From Trichoplax adhaerens (taxonomy: Eukaryota; Placozoa; Uniplacotomia; Trichoplacea; Trichoplacidae): a stretch of 64,000 nt of DNA. Below are positions 16,262 to 28,500 of the stretch, in pieces. Every line of letters starts with the position of its first letter. Position 1 is the first letter of the stretch. The stretch covers positions 4,050,008 to 4,114,007 of the forward strand of contig NW_002060943.1 of assembly GCF_000150275.1 (NCBI RefSeq). The letters run 5' to 3'. The notes under the pieces are model-generated. The model worked only from the letters and a program-made list of their open reading frames with translations, was not told the DNA's origin and did no database searches. Both the position numbers and the translations under genes were made by a program.

Positions 16262-18211
16262 GATGAAATAGTTTGTTGCTACCAGACCATACAGCACAAA
16301 GGATCAACTACTTCAAGGCCAATGTTGACAAGCAACGGCAGTCAGTAATGGGTTAATTTCAGTCCACTGACTGTACGTAAGAGACAGTCAATGAACTCGC
16401 CACTAGCAATGGCTCCAGGGGGGAAAAAAATCAAATTGCCAGCAATGAAATGGATGTGCAATAATCTGTTTATACGTCTCCAAATTGAAATGGGAATGGA
16501 TGATTTCCTGCAGCAGAGGATTGCAGTGGAAATTGCGATCTGAGAAAGGTTGAGTTCGGTTCAATACTTTTATGATGTATGATCTATACTGGAAATGAGT
16601 CTCCCTTCCATTACGGGAGTCGTCCAAGTCAGAGTGTTGAGATTGAATGGACAGTGTGTCGTACTGTGCACTGTACACTGTAGACTGTGGAGGACAGTGG
16701 TGATACGTCTGTACAGATGTACAGACGTTTTCAAGCTTGTAGAAAGGTAGGGAACATCGCGGACTACGACAGTCACTGGTTGCCAACAAGTCCAGTAGAG
16801 TACCAGTACATGTATGTACTGTATTTAGTAGTCGATGGAAAAGAGTAGAGTAAAGCTGATTGGAGAACTAGTACTCTATGATGATGGATCATACAATACT
16901 AGTCAACGCGCTGCAACCTGGATCGCAAAATCACTCCAGTAGCCTTGGTGTTGAAAAGTACACGAAAAGTACACAGTACTGTATCAATGTTCCACATTCG
17001 TATTACAGGACACTATACAGTACTGTACTGAATGGAATGTGGAACATTCGATCATGTGTACTGTACGTACAGTACTGTACTGTGCAAGGCTGTGTACTGT
17101 ACACTGTACACTGTACAGACTGTACTGTACAGTACAGTACAGTACAGTGTACAGTACAGTCGTTTTACCGTACACTACAGTATACTGTACTGTACAGTAC
17201 TGTACTGTACTGTACTGCAGACTTATCCATGTTTCACATTCGATCACGTACTGTACTGTACAGTACAGTGTACTGTGCTAGTAGTCGATGGAAAAGAGTA
17301 CTGTAGAGTAAAGCTGATTGGAGAGCTAGTACTGAAGATGATGGATTATACTGTACTGTACAGTACAGTACTAGTCTAGTACTAGATCCATTGTTGCACA
17401 TTCGATCACGTACAGTACAGTGCATACAGCGTACAGTACAGTCGTTTTACAGTACTACATACTGTACAGAGCTGTGTACAGACTGTACTGTACAGTACAA
17501 CTTTAATTATTTTTGAACAAAGAGGAGACATCGAAAATAATCAGATTGTACAGTACTACAGTATATCCTATACTGTACAGTGTACAGTATATCATATCAC
17601 TATATCATACAGTACTGTACTGTATACTGTACAGTATCAATGTTCCACATTCGATCACGTACATACTGTACAGTGTACAGTACAGCCTTTTTACAGTACT
17701 ATATACTGTAAAGGGTTGTGTACAGACTGTACTGTGCTCTAGTGAACTGTAGTTCACTGCGTCAATGTTTGGTTACAGTACAGTACAGTACAGTCGTTTT
17801 ACAGCACTACACTATATTGTACTGTACAGTACAGTATACTGTACAGTACTGTGCTGTACTGTATGACTGTATCCATGTTCCACATGCCATGACGTACAGT
17901 GTACAGTACAGCCGTTTTACAGTACTACAAACTGTACACTGTGTACTGTACAATATCATCTACAGTACAGTACTCAGTGAATAGTACTGTAAGCAACTGG
18001 GACAAAAACTAAATCTCCACAACTCATACTGAACAATGAATTCAATCGATATCGATAGACCCCAACGTCGAAGCCAATAGGAAAGGAGAGGGAAATCGTC
18101 AGCGACCGCCATTGGTTAGTGGTGCAGATAGCCTTGACTACTTGCACAATTTCTTTCTTGCTCCATTAGTCCAACATATCAAGTTCACGCCATTGATTTG
18201 GACCTGAAAGG
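16262..18211. other. Divergent intergenic region between SH3YL1-like and JMJD6, mostly repeat
   Basis: The space between two head-to-head genes is dominated from about 16640 to 17990 by palindromic repeats, described separately. The last 200 bp before the JMJD6 start are free of them and more GC-rich, the best place for its core promoter. Open frames here are rich in Tyr, Cys, Thr and Val because they translate the repeat words; none looks like a gene. Confidence 0.7.
16640..17990. repeat. Higher-order array of TACAGTAC/GTACTGTAC palindromes
   Basis: Dozens of copies of GTACTGTAC, TACAGTAC and TGTACACTGTA are interleaved with longer words. A word close to ATGTTCCACATTCGATCACG recurs near 16987, 17038, 17227, 17390, 17640 and 17875. 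A block containing CAGTCGTTTTACAGTACTAC recurs near 17158, 17432, 17686, 17795 and 17910. A block of about 80 bp starting at GTAGTCGATGGAAAAGAGTA occurs at about 16830 and again at about 17282. This is an ordered satellite-like array, not a simple microsatellite. The words can pair with themselves, so either strand could fold extensively. Confidence 0.85.
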
Positions 18212-21200
18212 ATGGATAAGCGAACCAGAAAGAGAATACGTCAAGCCAAGAAAAAAGCTCGGCCTGGTATGCATTTGATCAACACACCAATGTTTCAGTC
18301 CTTTCTACAGCCAGCCACAGCAGTACTCCTCTCTTTTTGCACAGTATCATTGACATGGACATGCTGTTGTACAATCGCTTCGTCCACTTCTTCATCCTCT
18401 ACTTGACGAGTGTAATACATAAAAATGATACTTAACCTGCTTCTTCACCACTTCTCTCCTTATCCACACAGTACACTACTACAATCGTCGTAGTAAAGGA
18501 CTTGAAATTGAATTAAATGAACAAATTCAACGCTAGAGGGCGCGTACAGCCAGTGCAAACCACCACATACGAGCACGGACAACGAGTCCAGCCAGCTATC
18601 CTTTTCCATCAGCAGGATTATAAAATACTGCATTTGCAAAATCCATATTTTCACCTCCAATTTCATTCTACTCTCTTAGTCAAGGCTCAACGTTGCAAAT
18701 GCAATCCATTCAAACAACAATAACCCCCATCTTGTCCGATATCATCATGTGCCACACTTGATATCAATCCAAGATACAGTTTAGCCATCAATACTCCATC
18801 ATTGACCGCAGTCATTGCAACACTACACCAATCATCAACCAGCCATCCCAAAGGATTGCATCTCTAGTCGACATTGGACATCTAATTTCGCTTCCAGCTC
18901 TTACCTCTACAAATAAGCTACAGTAATACAACTCAATCTTTTCCTCCTAGCCATAAATTTGACTCTATCCCCTGATCGACGTAGACAGTAGTGGTGATCG
19001 TTTGCAATGCCGGTGCAAAATGACGACGATAATCCGCCACCTACCCTTTCTCACGTCAAGTTGTGCAAAATAGCCAAATAATAATCTCCATTTCCAATGG
19101 TTGAAACATTCAATCATACATCCCACTGCTTAGCACAATTTAGCTGATGACGGTAGACGCACTCAGTTCAACAGAGTTGTACAGCTGGCATACATTCATG
19201 ATGAAATAACTGCACCAGGTATTTTCAATTCATTCATGGTAGTGGCCGAAGCCAAGTGAACAATCATCAACTACAGTTGACATCATTGAAAGTAAATCGA
19301 TTTCACTTCATTGAGTGGCCACCACTGCTCACAATTTCCAACACTTTGCTATGGACCGTGATATCTCAATTCCGTAATAAACTTAATATCGCTAGTTAAA
19401 ATAGGCTCTTTCTTAATAGCAAAATCAGAATCGAAAGTTACATTGTATATCGTATAAATACCTTTCGAAATAGATCTCTCATCTGCAATATTCGCTACTT
19501 TTCTACCTTCTCCTTCAAACAAATAACTATCGTACTGTAGTGATGGTCATCGTTACTTCTATGATGATTTCAATACTACATTACATATGCCTATTCGTAA
19601 TAGTATTGAGTTGCAATCATATCGTAAATCTTTACATTTCAAGCAATCGTATGAAGTAAATTGACTTCACTATAGCTACAAATTATTATTGGACAGGCTA
19701 TACAGTACAACACAACTCTCAGGACTGCCAGTCGTCTCTCCTTAAGGCAAAAAGAAATGGATTACAATACGTATAAATAATTGAAAATTGATTAGCACCC
19801 TATTCCACGTATACTTCATATTATGACATACAAATGTACCATCCTTGTTCTTACATCACTGTAGACTGTATATTTTCTTCATCTATCATGACGCGTATTA
19901 ATTGATTAATATTCTATTTCCTATTCCACTTCATATTATGACACACAAATGTACCATCCTTGTTCTTACATCACTCTAGTCTGTATATTTCTTCATCTAT
20001 CATGACGCGTATTAATTGATTAATATTCTATTTCCTATTCCACTTCATATTATGACACACAAATGTACCATCCTTGTTCTTACATCACTCTAGTCTGTAT
20101 ATTTCTTCATCTATCATGACGCGTATTAACGTAAAAATGCGGTAATCATCATTGTCTATTCTTATAACTTCCATTTAGAACTGAAAGGTAGCTATGGATG
20201 GAAAAAGTTCAATTATGCTAAAACAATGGATTTAAGTTTAAATTCTGTTCGTGATAATGTTGAACGAGTTGACGTTCGCTCAATAACCCATCAAGAATTC
20301 ATCCGACAATTCGAAAAACCTCTAAAGCCAGTAGTATTAACAGGTGCTATGGAAAAATGGCCTGCTATGAAAAAGTGGACAATAGAGGTGAGTTGAAAAT
20401 AGTACATGCAACACCAAGCTCTGCACACAAACTCCTTACCTATTTACTTACAGAATAACTAAAACCAATTTCTATAATAACCATAATTATTAATACACCC
20501 TATACGCATCAAAAGTATCAGCCATAGTAGCATATCAAGATGTTAAGATAAAAAGAACCGTATATCATAAATAGATATTAGAAAAACGGCCCCAATCCTC
20601 TCACCTAACGTGCTGTGTAGTCTACACGATCACTAATCCAAATTGCACAACCCAAGTCATTTTTTTCCCCTTTTATTCTTATTATAAATCATTTTATATT
20701 TGCATCAAAAATTTCTGACTGATACAGTTTCATTTACTCTAACAAATTCATAATGATAACAGAATCGGTCTCATCCCTAAAAAACGTTCCCACTAAAATT
20801 GCTCGCTTATCATGATATTACGCGTAGAACGGTCTTACTTATTGAAGTACAGTATATTTAGCTAGTTCTTATTAGATACTGTAAGCCTTACAAAAACACA
20901 ACGTTTTATTCTTCCTGATCGGCAGCATAAACTAATTATTACCAACTATAACCAGCAGAAAATATTGTTATATCATGAAAACCATCCTGACCTGTATAAC
21001 TGTTACTGATTTATCTCCAAATTGAACGCCTGACTTAAGCATTGATTGAAAGTTAGTTAGCTGTATTTACACTGAAATCTTACTCATTAGCTTTGAACTA
21101 TTCTTATGTAGAGATTAAAGCGAAAATATAAAAATCAACGATTTAAATGTGGAGAAGACGATGAAGGCTATTCCGTCAAAGTTAAATTGAAACACTTATT

Positions 21201-23016
21201 AGAATACATGAAACATCAAGATGATGATAGCCCTTTCTATATATTTGATGGCTCTTTTGCAGAGGTACTAAATCCAGTCAATAAATAGATGTACAGAAAC
21301 ATGTCAATCTTTTTAATACCGTGGAAATAAAAATTATGCTATCATCTAATACTAGCATTCGAAAAAGAAACGTTTGTTAAATAATTACGAAATTCCGGAA
21401 TTTTTTCAAGATGATTTATTTAATTATAGCGAAGAGAAGCGACGGCCTCCACACAGGTACAGTAGTTGGATATCCTTACTTTATCTAACCTTAACATATC
21501 TATATCCGCTTATTAGCATATAGAATGATAAAAGTAATTCAACGAAGTTATAAATTCCACGTTGCAGATGGTTTGTTTTAGGCCCTGCACGCTCCGGTAC
21601 TGGTATTCATATTGATCCACTCGGTACAAGTGCCTGGAATAGCCTAATTTCAGGTCATAAGAGGTAAAAAATTTCAATATTATTTCGCAACCAAATGGTC
21701 AAAATCAAATAGATATAGTTACGTATCACTCATGAAGGATATTTAATGAAATTCTTTGTTATTTTGTCAAATTCTTAGATGGGCTTTATTTCCAACCACA
21801 ACTCCAAAGGAATTACTTAAAGTATCTGGAAAGTTAGGTGGAAATCAAAGAGACGAAGCTGTTACTTGGTTCTCAATTATTTATCCAAAAACACAGTTAT
21901 CGACTTGGCCCTTACAGTTTAAGCCGGTTAGCAATATTGATGAACTTTACAATACGCCCATTCTTTATAACCTATGACATCATGATATCATTTCTATCAC
22001 TTTGGCGTAGTCAATACAGTAATGATGGGCGTTGTTGCTGCTGAGTAATAACGAGATTACATCACATCAATATACTAAATGGGAGGATTCTAAAATCTTT
22101 CAAATTAATTTGAGGGAAAAACTTTTTTACTCTAGCTTGAAATTTTACAAAAGCCTGGCGAGACTGTCTTTGTGCCCGGCGGTTGGTGGCATGTTGTAGT
22201 CAATGTCGATATGACTATAGCCGTCACGCAGAACTTTTGTAGCCCTACTAATTTTCATATCGTATGGAGTAAAACTGTCCGGTAAGATATATCAAATTAT
22301 GATGTCATAGGCTATTTATACTAGCTACTATAGCAGTTATCTTATTACTGATATAGACTTGATTGCAATAATTCTATGAACGAAAGGCACCTTATTATAT
22401 TTAATATTTCTTATATATCCAATACAGCGGTAGACCTAAACTGTCCAAGAAATGGTACGAAACTCTCAAGGTGAGTATTTGATGTAATTTTGGCCCTGCT
22501 CTCTTTAAATTTGTATCAAAATTGTAATTACCGTCCTTGCTATTTTAATAACTGTTCATCATATCTTTCTGCACAATTTAAGATAAACATTCTGTTATAG
22601 TACGTGCCATTTAACGTGCAATTAGGATAGTTTTAACAAAGTGATACATGTGATTTTTGAGCAGTATATATACATAATCTAACTACTAACTATTACTGGT
22701 GTAATATTTATTAGCGGAAAAGGCCAGAAATTGCTAAAATAGCCGATCAAGTCGACCCAAATAAGAGCACTGGGCTAGCATCTGACTCATCATCATCATC
22801 GTCATCCTCATCTAGTGACAACGATAGTAGTAGCTCGTCATCAGAAAGCGATTCAGCTAGTGAAGAAGATCATAAAAGAAAACGTAAAAGGTATCATTTG
22901 TCAGTGATGATACGTTATTGCAAATACTTTAGGAGCCATTCATATTTACGTCAGTTATTCATGAATAGTTGTAATACCAAGCTTGTGTTTATATTGAATT
23001 TAGATATAGAAAATAA
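18212..23016 (+). CDS. JMJD6: JMJD6, Fe(II)/2-oxoglutarate JmjC hydroxylase
   Basis: Nuclear dioxygenase that hydroxylates lysines, for example in splicing factors; arginine demethylation has also been claimed. Exons: 18212-18266, 20179-20387, 21112-21264, 21356-21456, 21568-21663, 21779-21926, 22136-22281, 22428-22470, 22715-22890, and a short last exon from 23004 to a stop at 23014-23016. The product is about 379 aa; human is 403. The N-terminus [18 protein letters not shown] matches the basic family N-terminus and comes from a 55 nt first exon, which fixes the start. Iron ligands His187 and Asp189 ([11 protein letters not shown]) and His273 (GGWWHVVVN) fall at the human residue numbers. 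The C-terminal poly-Ser tract and KRKRKR basic segment are also conserved in kind. If the last intron is retained, the frame stays open to a TGA at 23033-23035, so the extreme C-terminus is uncertain. Intron 1 (1.9 kb) holds a tandem triplication. Confidence 0.96.
19814..20125. repeat. Tandem repeat, three copies of about 115 bp in JMJD6 intron 1
   Basis: The word CTTCATATTATGACA starts copies at 19814, 19929 and 20043, periods 115 and 114 bp. Copies share ACAAATGTACCATCCTTGTT and CATCTATCATGACGCGTATT. Copies 2 and 3 are nearly identical, so the last duplication is recent. The array ends about 55 bp before exon 2. Confidence 0.9.
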
Positions 23017-25505
23017 ACCACAAAAGAAACAATGAAGGCACTCAATCTTATCATGGAATAACGGTAATAGGTAGACTTAACGTTGTTAGAGCTTGTCCAT
23101 TGGAATAACTCTAATAATGTTATGGTAACAAATGATGAGACAATCATGACTACGTTATGAAAATGCTCCATTTTTGAGCACAAAGTTATTTCAATCAAAA
23201 GGAGATTTTATGGAATAGTTCAATCGATGCAAGACCGACAGTAATCCTGTTTTAACCTTGGAAAATTAATTAGCATTTTCCTATTATTATCAATGTATGA
23301 CATACTGTGTATGGTATACTATTGTATTGTTCTATGCCATGAATAAATACATTATGTATATAGAGAAGAGATATATATATCAACATGTATGCTTAACTCA
23401 CAGAATGAGTCAGACTACTTTACATTAAAATCAATCCATTACAATATCATGTATTGTGATAAGTGCGTAGTAAGATAGCATGTCATCGCCCTTATTACTA
23501 ACTTATTACGTACGTCAATCAATCAATGGTACAATTTTGCGATTTGAGTAGTTGTGCTTCCCTTGTGTATGGTAACTACATTGTCACTTATCGCCAATCA
23601 TTTACTATGCGTAGTAATTAAACTTATTCTTAACGGATAATTAGTCTAGCTTACTGTCGCTAAAAATAAATTTACACTCAACTTTAGAAATTAAACGGGC
23701 GTAATGGCTTTTCTTCTGTAGCGTTGCTATTCTAGTCGCCGATGTTGATGGTAGTAAAGACAAAAAAAGGAACAATATTGAATAATATTCAATCATTGAT
23801 GACGATTCGACGGTTTAAATAATTTCACTCTTCTAATTAATTATCAAATCATACAAAAGTGAAGTTTTGAATGAGTAATAAATACTAATAGAATAGAAAT
23901 GATACTTTACTCGATCAATGATGAACATTGTTTTGAATAGGATGATTCACTCGCTATTCGTCAAACGCCTCATTTTATTATAAAGTTGTCATATTTAATA
24001 ATACGATTATCCTAACAATCCTAGTTTAATTTTCCGATGTTGCAACTACAGTACCGATAATATAGCACCCTTTCATAGCGCTTTATTCGCTTTAAACGTT
24101 GCTAGGAGACAAAACCAGTTGATGTCAAAAAAAAGTGAGTTTAATTCCAACTCTTTTTATCTGATTACCATATCAATAATTCGTACCCTTTCTATAGTAA
24201 ATAAACTATTCACGTGGACATTCTTATGCATGACCTTAATTAAAAGTATGCGTTAGTACAGAGAAACCTGGCGCTAATCTCCAATAGAATTGTTATTTAA
24301 CCCTTTAAATAGACGCCTTGCTCATTGCCATTTGAAAAGATGAATTACTACTTGGATAGTACTGACGTCAATTTATACAGCAGTAGTATAGAGTACTTTA
24401 AATGTTTATCTTACTCATCCATAGCCAGCTCATGCAAGGCCAGCATAAGATTGACGACTATTTATTTGTAACATACTTTTTTTTCAGGCTCTTTAAGTTC
24501 GTACAAAAATCCTAGATTATTAAGAAGGAAAAATAGATCATTTTTTAATCAATTTTAATTGGATTTTTACTGCATCATACAATCCAATCACTACATAACA
24601 CTCATCTTGTAGAAGAGTAGAATTCTATCCAAGCAAGGAGGATGATGTAATACGATATGAATCTAGCGACAGTAGAAATATTGTAAACTTTACTCATGGC
24701 ACTAATTGAGTAAACTATTGATAATTTAAATCTATTGATTTTTCTCTATTCCATCATGGATAGTTTGTCAATAAGACTATCCATTGAGTTCAAAATGATG
24801 CCGATTATTGGTCGAAAATTTCTATTAAAAATGCCTAAACTATTGTTAAAATAAATGCGTATGACAATAGTCATACTTTAGAATTCATCAAAAAATAGTC
24901 GAGACACTTATCATCATGGTTAGTATAGCATTAAAACAACATCCACTACTGTACTAATAGCTGACTTGTTGCTAAACGAGACAAAATTAAGAAAGACAAG
25001 CAGTCATAATTACTATTATTAAAGCTATTCTTTAACTTCTTTACATTTCTACTTTTTTTGTGTGCTCAAACGAGTCGTTAAAATTCCAGACTATCTACCT
25101 TCGCCTCCCTCCAAGTTTTCCTATATTAGCTTTCTTCCCCCCTCCCACTAACTGTATCTTATTTCTTTCTGTCACGCATTTACTCATCGATCGGAGTAAT
25201 CAACTAGCATTACATCATTAAGCCCAAGATTGGCCTATCATCAGTTGTAGTCTTAGGCTGTAAAAGTGTTCCGCCTCAGCACAATTGACAACTGGCCTTG
25301 ATCCGGTTAGCGCTACCGACGTAATCGTCCATCATCTCCTTATTTTTACTATAATTCAATCATTTGCCATCAACAATTATTATTATTAAGACATTAATGT
25401 CGATCTCCTTAGTATTGTAATTGTAATAGCGAATGATCTCTTCGACTATTATCCATGATATCATAAAAATTGACGTCAGTACTTGCTGCATAAAAGTATA
25501 GCAAG
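23017..25505. other. Intergenic region between JMJD6 and the MAP3K gene
   Basis: No exon or strong repeat was recognised. An AATAAA at about 23342, roughly 325 bp after the JMJD6 stop, is a candidate poly(A) signal. A pyrimidine-rich stretch runs from about 25100 to 25180. The promoter of the downstream kinase gene is presumably in the last kilobase, but no element could be supported. Confidence 0.5.
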
Positions 25506-28500
25506 ATGAAGGTTGGTTCTACTGGTCATAAAGAAGAAAAACCACCCAAAAGTAAGGTCCGGTTGCCAGAATTGCGACGTGTCTACTACGAGGTTTCATC
25601 GGCTATCTTTAACAATTCATTAAGGTAAAAACAGAATGAGAAGGGAAATTCTTGATTTCTTAGTTTCTATTCCCATTAGCAATTACCGCCTATGCTGTAT
25701 AGACGTTTAAAATTAATGGTTAATATGCGTACCAAGAATCAGAATAAATTAGTGTCCCTTTTAGGAATTGTTATTAGAAAGGAATAAAATACTGATCTTG
25801 AATTAACAATAGTCCTAAGAAGATTTAAAGCGTAGTAAAATAACAACAGTACAATTTGATAGAATAAGAAATGGAAGACGAATAAAACGTATATCATTAG
25901 AATTACCTTCTATCTAGATAGCAAAGTAAAATAGATAACCGTGAAAAAAGAATGATCCTTTTAATTCCCATAGCTTGTTTAAATATACCCTATTAAATCT
26001 AACTTAATTCATGTATCTTGCGACTGCTTTACATACTTTAACTAATACAATTCTAACATTTTTTACCAATTTCTATCATTTAGTAATGATAAAACTGATC
26101 TAATCACAATATTTTTTGAAGCAGTGAAGGTAAGTCTGTGTTTTTCTAACATTAACTGCAATCGATTAAATCTGATTTTATTACTTGTATGTTCGGGTGT
26201 ACTTGTAACACTTGATAACCAAAACAAACTTTTTAAATAATTAGTTCAAATATTAATTACATAGGTCATTCTTAGGTAGAGTTATCAGCTTCAGTAAATT
26301 AACAGATAGGAATACTTTTATAATCTATCACTGAATTAACTCAATGAATAAATCCATTTGATAATTGAAATGTTCTTCTTGTTAGAATGGTGATCTTGAA
26401 CGAGTTAAAAATTTTCTTCAACGTAAAGGCAGTCCGGTAAGCTACCTACAACACCACCTCGACTACCTTTAGTATAATCTGATTTAGTTTAAAATTTTGA
26501 GTAGTCTTCAAGCAATGTTTCCCTTAAATATTTTAACGTTAATTATATTAGCTCTATCAAAGCTTTTACATGTCAGTAGTTTGAAATTTCTATCGATCTC
26601 TACATAGCATTCCCTTCTAAAATCGTACAATGACATTATGTTAGCTTTACCAGAGTTCTACATACCCTTCTTTACTAAGGATTTTATCAATCTCTAATAT
26701 TCTCTCTTGAAATCCTATAACTTGTTGAGAGCATTGTTAGCGTTAACAGAGCTTCAGTCAAAAAAATCTGAATATTGATTTTATCTTTATTTAACCATAA
26801 GAAACTTAAAACATTTGCATTAATTAATAAAACACAGTTTAAGTTCCATAAATTACAGAGCTACCCCACTAGCACTTTAAAGTTACTGGTACTTTCCTGT
26901 TACATATTGTAGTCAATATTGTCCTCATTTTCTATCAATTTCTAAGCAACCTAACCGATTGTAATTATCATTCTCCTGATCCATAAATGCTACCTAATCT
27001 AATAATTATATATAATCAATCCCTACCTATAATATTTATCAACTGTGTGTAATCTGATTCTTTTCATTAATTTTACCTTTTTATATAACATGATTAAAAG
27101 TTTGAGTGCTAGCAATCTTAAGCACTCCCTACTTCAACTATCCGCAAACTCAGAGTATTAAATACGATAAGTTAAAACTGTACGATGATAATAAGTTGAT
27201 AATTTCTCATCATTAAGATTAGTCAATTAAAGCTCGAAGGTAGCGTTTAAAACCCTAAAATTAGGGTCCTAATTGTAGATTGAGCAATGGCCTCTTTCTA
27301 GTAGTTAGCTAGCTTGAAGATAACTTTTTTTAAGTTTCAGTTCATTTTACTACCAATGTTCATTCAGTAGTTGATTAATAAGAAATAATGACAACTTCTA
27401 TCCATATAAGAAATTATACGCAATCGGTTATTTCTCTTCCATAAATTTAACTTATTAGCAAAAGGATGATGAATATAATTGCCCTCATCAAGGACTTCTA
27501 GATCCCCTGAGGATCTAGAAATCCATGCCATTACGAGTATTCATGACTACTGTACTTTACATATAATACTAATTAGAGAGATATAGCTTACCTGTATATC
27601 TATATACATGGGATTTCCCTATTGCTAATAAATGACAGCTTAAAGCATTCAATAACAGTTCAATATCTTTTCTTGAATACACCTACTAGATTGATATCGA
27701 TACTAAAGAGAAAAAGACCGGCAATACACCAATAATGTACGCTGTCATGGCAAACAACTTGCCGGTAAGTATTTCTCCATGATATAAAAACTTTTATTGC
27801 ATTAACAGATTAAATAGAGTTAAAAAATTGGAACACATCTCTTTATCCTCCTAATTAACCTGAAAACCGAATAGACCTAGAAATAAAATATTGTATATGC
27901 GAGCTTGCAAGTTTATTATTGATTCTGAGCTATAAAATAGCTCAGTTCAAATTGTAAAAGCCCATTCGATTATTCATAATCGCTGTGAGTCACCAACGGC
28001 TCGGATAGAATAGTAAAAGGCCAAGGAAATCACTCATTATTGTTTCTGAGCCACTAAAACAAGTTTAGTTCAAAATATAAAATCTATTAAATCATTCATA
28101 TTGGCTCTGAGCCACCAATAGCTGACAGGGGATAGTAAAAACCTCTAAAATCACTCCTTATTTACTCTAAATCATAAACGTCTCAGACAAAATTGCACTT
28201 CCTTCTTGGATTGTTCGTAAAGTTCTAATTGAATCATTTCAAACTTCAACATTACTGGAAATGAATAAATCGATATTTTTTGGCTTGTAGATGGTTAAAT
28301 TGCTGCTAAGGTATGGCGCGGATACTACACTACGCAATGCAGAACAAGAAACAATTTTTGACAAATCAAAAATAGATATGAAAGGATATTTATTAGGTAA
28401 TCAACCAGTTCTTGATAGTACTTTAGAGAGTATTATCAATTCTAAATTTTTTCTTACCATTTTATCTTGACACTACCCGAATAATCTTTTAATGTTACAT

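Noticed and set aside
16878-17984. Many overlapping open frames of 60-140 codons on both strands
   Set aside because: They translate the TACAGTAC/GTACTGTAC array; the absence of stops is a property of the repeat words (CTG TAC AGT and similar), and the peptides are repetitive Tyr/Cys/Thr/Val strings.
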